From Flavobacteriaceae bacterium LSUCC0859 (GTDB taxonomy: Bacteria; Bacteroidota; Bacteroidia; Flavobacteriales; Flavobacteriaceae), in contig JAKOGP010000008.1 in NCBI GenBank assembly GCA_022239325.1, positions 1 to 63,944 on the forward strand: a stretch of 63,944 bases of DNA, given 5' to 3'. Position 1 is the stretch's first letter; each line of letters opens with the position of its first letter. Positions 60,621 through 63,944 of the stretch are shown here, piece after piece. Both the position numbers and the translations under genes were made by a program. The notes under the pieces are model-generated. The model worked only from the letters and a program-made list of their open reading frames with translations, searched no databases and had not been told where the DNA came from.

Positions 60621-61128
60621 TATTGCAAAATAAAAATTAGAAAATAGCTTCAGATCAAAGATCTAAAAGCAATAAAAAAATAATGGTGCAATAAGATTAA
60701 CTAGATGTTAATTCTCAGAGTAGTTGTAGGAACAAAAAAGTAGTCGTGCTGGCTTTGCACGATAGGGGAGTGAGAAGTTCGCTTTAAATTATGGTTGCCT
60801 ATCTGATAAGCTGCCTCAAAGAAACACTTCGGATTTCTCTGCGGCTCCAATATAGAAACACTTGTCATAATGTTCAGCCTAATGCCGCAGCAAATGAAAA
60901 CAAAAAAATTGAATTACACTCCAATTTTCACAATAAAACAAAAAAAGAGAAACTCCCTAATTTCATTGGGCATAGACCGTGTTTTATACCTGAAATTGAT
61001 TTTTTTTCTGAAAAAAATACAAAATCAATAGCCCCAAAAAAGTCAATTAGGTGTTCTAATACTTAAAAAAATAACACTAAATACTTTAAAAACAGATTTT
61101 TAGGAGCTATCTTTAAAATAAAAAAACT
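60621..61128. other. 508-bp intergenic region between speA and the Rieske gene
   Basis: The region carries the promoter areas of both divergent genes. A 91-codon frame (60791-61066) exists but has irregular, low-complexity composition and no recognisable domain, so I regard it as probably not a gene or a remnant. TATCTTTA at 61109-61116 may be a weak -7 element for the Rieske gene. Confidence 0.55.
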
Positions 61129-61620
61129 ATGAAAAACAGAAGAGACTTTTTAAAAACTACCTGTCCCACCGTGGCCTTTGCTATTTTTGGAGTGAGCCTT
61201 ATTCAGGCCTGTTCCTCCTCTGACGAGCCCATGCCCAATCCCAACCCAGATGGGAGTAGCCCAATTAATAATGACAGCGGAGGGGTCACACTTAATGGAA
61301 ATACAGCTACTATAGACCTCAGTCATTCTAATTTCTCAGGAATTGCAAGTGTAGGGGGCTGGATGAACCTAACTGCAGCTGGTCTGTTACTACTCAGAGT
61401 TAGTTCTACTACCATCAGAGCCTTTGACAACTGCTGCCCACACCAAGGGACCAAAACCCAATGGACCTTTAGCAATAATAATTTTACCTGTAACAACCAC
61501 GGAAACACCTTTGGAACTGGGAGCAACCAACAAGCCTGTAGTTCTGGAGCAAGTAGCGGAGACCTCACAGAATTTTCAGCCGTTTTATCTGGAGACACGC
61601 TTACGGTCACCAAGTCATAA
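61129..61620 (+). CDS. Rieske [2Fe-2S] domain lipoprotein
   Basis: 163 residues. The N-terminus has NRRDFLK, a twin-arginine motif, then a hydrophobic segment and a lipobox LIQAC with Cys28. Cluster-binding pairs are C103-P-H105 and C121-NN-H124, with the standard spacing. An additional Cys102 precedes the first ligand. It is likely a Tat-exported, membrane-anchored electron carrier; the partner is unknown because no oxygenase or cytochrome lies nearby. Confidence 0.9.
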   Translation: MKNRRDFLKTTCPTVAFAIFGVSLIQACSSSDEPMPNPNPDGSSPINNDSGGVTLNGNTATIDLSHSNFSGIASVGGWMNLTAAGLLLLRVSSTTIRAFDNCCPHQGTKTQWTFSNNNFTCNNHGNTFGTGSNQQACSSGASSGDLTEFSAVLSGDTLTVTKS

Positions 61621-61769
61621 AATAAGTGGCATTTGCTTTGGTATAACGGCTTTTTAACCTGTTTTTTTAACCATCTAACGATTAAAAAATGTTATTGGTC
61701 AAAGATTTGTATGCGTTTTTTTCCTTTAGACATAATTTAATACCCTGATTTTCAGATTCTTCTAAATAT

Positions 61770-61991
61770 ATGATTAAAAACAAACCAGACAAGCCACATG
61801 TACACTCTGATATCTCCAAGGCATTTGTGGGTGAGGATATGTTGCAATTTGTTTTTTTTTATCGCCAGCTAGAAAAATTAAAATCCAACCGAGAGAACTA
61901 TCACATAGAATTCGTGCTTAAAGAGTGCTACCCCGCTTTAGCTCCCTATAGTATTTCTGAAATTGAGAATTACATTCAATCTTTTCGCTAA
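61770..61991 (+). CDS. Small hypothetical protein
   Basis: 73 residues, MIKNKPDKPHVHSDISKAF at its start. No domain recognised. A clear promoter is not visible upstream. The composition is ordinary for a coding sequence, so it is probably real, but this rests on codon quality alone. Confidence 0.5.
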   Translation: MIKNKPDKPHVHSDISKAFVGEDMLQFVFFYRQLEKLKSNRENYHIEFVLKECYPALAPYSISEIENYIQSFR

Positions 61992-62107
61992 ACCCAGTTT
62001 TTTTACCCCCTTATCTTCTCCCGAATTTTTTACCTATTTTAGAGCTGCCTAATCATGGAATCAGAAACTACATTCCATTCTGAACAGGTTTCACAATTCA
62101 ATTATAT

Positions 62108-62704
62108 ATGTTTACAGAAACGGACCTTCCTAATCTCTTACTCAGACTTCTCATTAATTTATTTTTTACTGGAATTATAATACGAGGCATTTATTACAGA
62201 TACGCCAGAGATACCGCCTATATGTTTACCTATTTCATGATCTCTACCGTGGTCTTTTTACTCTGTTATTCTCTAAAAAAATACGAATTAGACCTAGGCT
62301 TGGCATTGGGCCTCTTTGCAGTTTTTGGGATTATACGCTACCGTACAGATACCATTCACATAAAGGAAATGACCTATTTATTTGTGATTATAGGGGTCTC
62401 CATCATCAATGCCCTAGCCAATGAAAGCACAGGACTACTTGAGATTTCTGTTTCTAATACCGTAGTAGCTCTTCTCTTATTTATTCTAGAGCGCATTATG
62501 AAAAATCCAGCCTCTCCTACTTCCCATTGGCAAATTCAAGAGCTTACCATGCCACTTTCAGACAAGATTAAACCCAGCAATCATACCGCTCTAAAACAAG
62601 AGGTTGCAAGCCTCACAGGACTAGAAGTACAGAAGATAGAAATTGGAAAAATAGACTTAGTCACCCAAAGTTTTAAACTTAGTGTTTATTATTCTAAAGC
62701 CTGA
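62108..62704 (+). CDS. DUF4956 membrane protein
   Basis: 198 residues. Three to four membrane helices fill residues ~10-130 (LLINLFFTGIIIRGIYY, MISTVVFLLCYSL, ALGLFAVFGIIRYR), followed by a soluble C-terminal part. The motif FGIIRYRTDTI is characteristic of DUF4956. The DUF2490 ATG lies 10 bp beyond its stop, so the two are co-transcribed. Members often neighbour VTC-type polyphosphate or CotH genes, but none is seen here. Confidence 0.88.
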   Translation: MFTETDLPNLLLRLLINLFFTGIIIRGIYYRYARDTAYMFTYFMISTVVFLLCYSLKKYELDLGLALGLFAVFGIIRYRTDTIHIKEMTYLFVIIGVSIINALANESTGLLEISVSNTVVALLLFILERIMKNPASPTSHWQIQELTMPLSDKIKPSNHTALKQEVASLTGLEVQKIEIGKIDLVTQSFKLSVYYSKA

Positions 62705-62714
62705 TACATCCCCT

Positions 62715-63392
62715 ATGAAAATAAATATCTATCTCTTCGCCTGCTTATTGTCCCTTTTCCTATTCCCACAATCCAACCAGGCACAGACCACGGAACAAAA
62801 AACATGGATAGGGGCCTCATTGAGCTATGAACTACATCCCAATTGGGAAGCAAGTACGGAAATACAACACCGCTCTGAGGACATTTTAGGCACTACAGAT
62901 AGCTACTTTGGAGAGTTTCTTTTGGCCTTTAAAAAGGCCGATGTCCAATTTAAAACCGGCCTCAGATACATCAAAAATAACGATACCAATGGTGCCATTA
63001 CCGGTATAGAAAACCACCTGAGGTTCTTTCTAGACATAGGTTACAAACACAGGCTGCAACAATTTCAATTTAAGCACAGACTGCGCCTTCAGACCGAAAA
63101 TGAAATAGGCCAAATAGCAGCCAGGCGAGAAAACCTATGGCGTATAAAAACCGGAGGGGTCCTCAAGATTAAGAATTGGAAACTAGACCCTGAAGTATCC
63201 ATAGAAGCCTTTAATCACCTACCTAATAGCAACGCTACTGGATTACAAAAATGGCGCTATCGCTTAGAAACGGAACTAGACTTAGGTTCTGGAAAGGTAA
63301 ATATCTCCTACTCCTTGGACCGCGAAAGCCTTCCCAATGGCCTAGCTTTTAATAGCCATATTTTAGGTCTGTTTTATCGTTTTGAATTGTAA
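62715..63392 (+). CDS. DUF2490 outer-membrane beta-barrel protein
   Basis: 225 residues from ATG 62715, chosen because it precedes a signal peptide (NIYLFACLLSLFLFPQSNQA, then Q); the frame continues upstream into DUF4956. The body has alternating strands with WIGASLSYEL, TGLRYIKNND, HRLRLQTENE and a C-terminal LFYRFEL ending in an aromatic/leucine strand. It is predicted to be an outer-membrane barrel. Function unknown. Confidence 0.88.
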   Translation: MKINIYLFACLLSLFLFPQSNQAQTTEQKTWIGASLSYELHPNWEASTEIQHRSEDILGTTDSYFGEFLLAFKKADVQFKTGLRYIKNNDTNGAITGIENHLRFFLDIGYKHRLQQFQFKHRLRLQTENEIGQIAARRENLWRIKTGGVLKIKNWKLDPEVSIEAFNHLPNSNATGLQKWRYRLETELDLGSGKVNISYSLDRESLPNGLAFNSHILGLFYRFEL

Positions 63393-63413
63393 AATCTTTA
63401 CAATCTTCCTTTT

Positions 63414-63944
63414 TTAGGGTAATTCTAATCCTGGAACAATTTCCTTAGTAGACAATTGTAAGGCCTCATAGTATTTCCCGTCACTACTATTGTAGAACCT
63501 AATCTTGGCTAGATCTGTGCTGTTCAAGCTTACATTTATCTTTAGTTTCCCATCTGTACCAGAACTTCCTGTACTTCCGTAAGTACCTTCCCAACCCTTT
63601 ACAGTTAGTAAATAAGCGCCCATACTTCCCTTATTAGAAAATGTAATGGTATGGTCTGTGCTGCCTAGCTGTAAGGTACTATTTGCCGTTAAGCCCAGGG
63701 TCCCAAAAGATTTACTCTGCCCATAAGTTTGTAATTCCCCACCACTAAATACAATATTCCTACTGCTTGGCAGTGCATTTACCGAAGCCAATGTAAGCGT
63801 ACCCGCACTCATATCCGTATAACCCGTCCATGTATTACTCCCCGTAAGCTGTAACAAACCACTACCGCTCTTTGTGAAGTTACCTCCAGTAATCACGCCA
63901 CCCGTCTGTCCATCATTAGTCCCATCCGTAGTTAAACTACTATA
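63414..63944 (-). CDS. Autotransporter-associated beta-strand repeat protein, C-terminal end (5' part beyond the window)
   Basis: The frame is open to the right edge, so the gene starts outside; a GTG at 63896 is not a convincing start. The visible 176 residues contain the repeat motif TKSGSGLLQLTGSNTWTGYT and TLTLASVNALPSS, typical of autotransporter-associated beta-strand (PATR) units forming a beta-helix. The end (ALQLSTKEIVPGLELP) does not show an obvious T9SS sorting domain or beta-barrel. Probably a surface protein; partial. Confidence 0.85.
   Translation of the reverse strand, partial: YSSLTTDGTNDGQTGGVITGGNFTKSGSGLLQLTGSNTWTGYTDMSAGTLTLASVNALPSSRNIVFSGGELQTYGQSKSFGTLGLTANSTLQLGSTDHTITFSNKGSMGAYLLTVKGWEGTYGSTGSSGTDGKLKINVSLNSTDLAKIRFYNSSDGKYYEALQLSTKEIVPGLELP

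Noticed and set aside
60791-61066. 91-codon plus-strand ORF between speA and the Rieske gene
   Set aside because: No domain, Asn/Lys/Ile-rich end, and no ribosome-binding or promoter signal; recorded only as part of the intergenic region.

Overview
The window reads as a chromosomal segment of a low-GC member of the Bacteroidota, most likely family Flavobacteriaceae. Supporting signs are type IX secretion (T9SS) C-terminal signals of both sorting types, a PorP/SprF-family protein, the TAnnTTTG promoter -7 element in front of many genes, DUF4286, an OlsF-like aminolipid acyltransferase, and a flavobacterial polyamine cluster. I see no rRNA, no CRISPR array and no prophage structural genes. One tRNA is present.

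Left region (1-21.9 kb): the 3' end of one giant surface adhesin, a PorP/SprF membrane protein, then a complete 6,497-residue adhesin (2348-21841). The adhesin joins a filamentous-hemagglutinin-like beta-helix, a C-type lectin-like domain, a long array of YDG/MBG-type repeats, a LamG-like domain, thrombospondin type 3 calcium repeats and a T9SS type B C-terminal domain. Its upstream region holds a perfect 60-bp palindrome and a terminator-like hairpin in the leader. The two adhesins share their C-terminal cassette, and one SprF-type partner lies between them.

Island-like region (21.9-25.4 kb): a coiled-coil tail-anchored protein, a MerR-like DNA-binding protein, very small ORFs, and a large serine recombinase. 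The recombinase reading frame runs through the terminator and the antisense strand of a tRNA-Leu(CAA) gene. This is the signature of an element integrated at a tRNA 3' end.

Housekeeping core (25.4-60.6 kb): prs-rplY, pth, a secreted metzincin protease overlapping a lipoprotein, ribF, and a serS-DUF4286-rsmA-mgtE-dehydrogenase operon. Next come an N-acetyltransferase, aspartokinase and OlsF-like group, terB, mfd, an orphan ACT-like protein, yraN, metG, ssb, and a set of small hypothetical, lipoprotein and SDR genes including an SDR-type threonine dehydrogenase. A tightly packed minus-strand operon makes polyamines (speA, speB, deoxyhypusine-synthase-like) and runs on into a small acidic protein, an RMD1/DUF155 protein and a protease-RimK fusion.

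Right edge (60.6-63.9 kb): a 508-bp non-coding stretch, a Rieske lipoprotein, a small hypothetical, a DUF4956-DUF2490 pair, and the C-terminal end of an autotransporter-associated beta-strand repeat protein that runs off the window.

All functional calls come from recognising motifs by eye; no database search was run.
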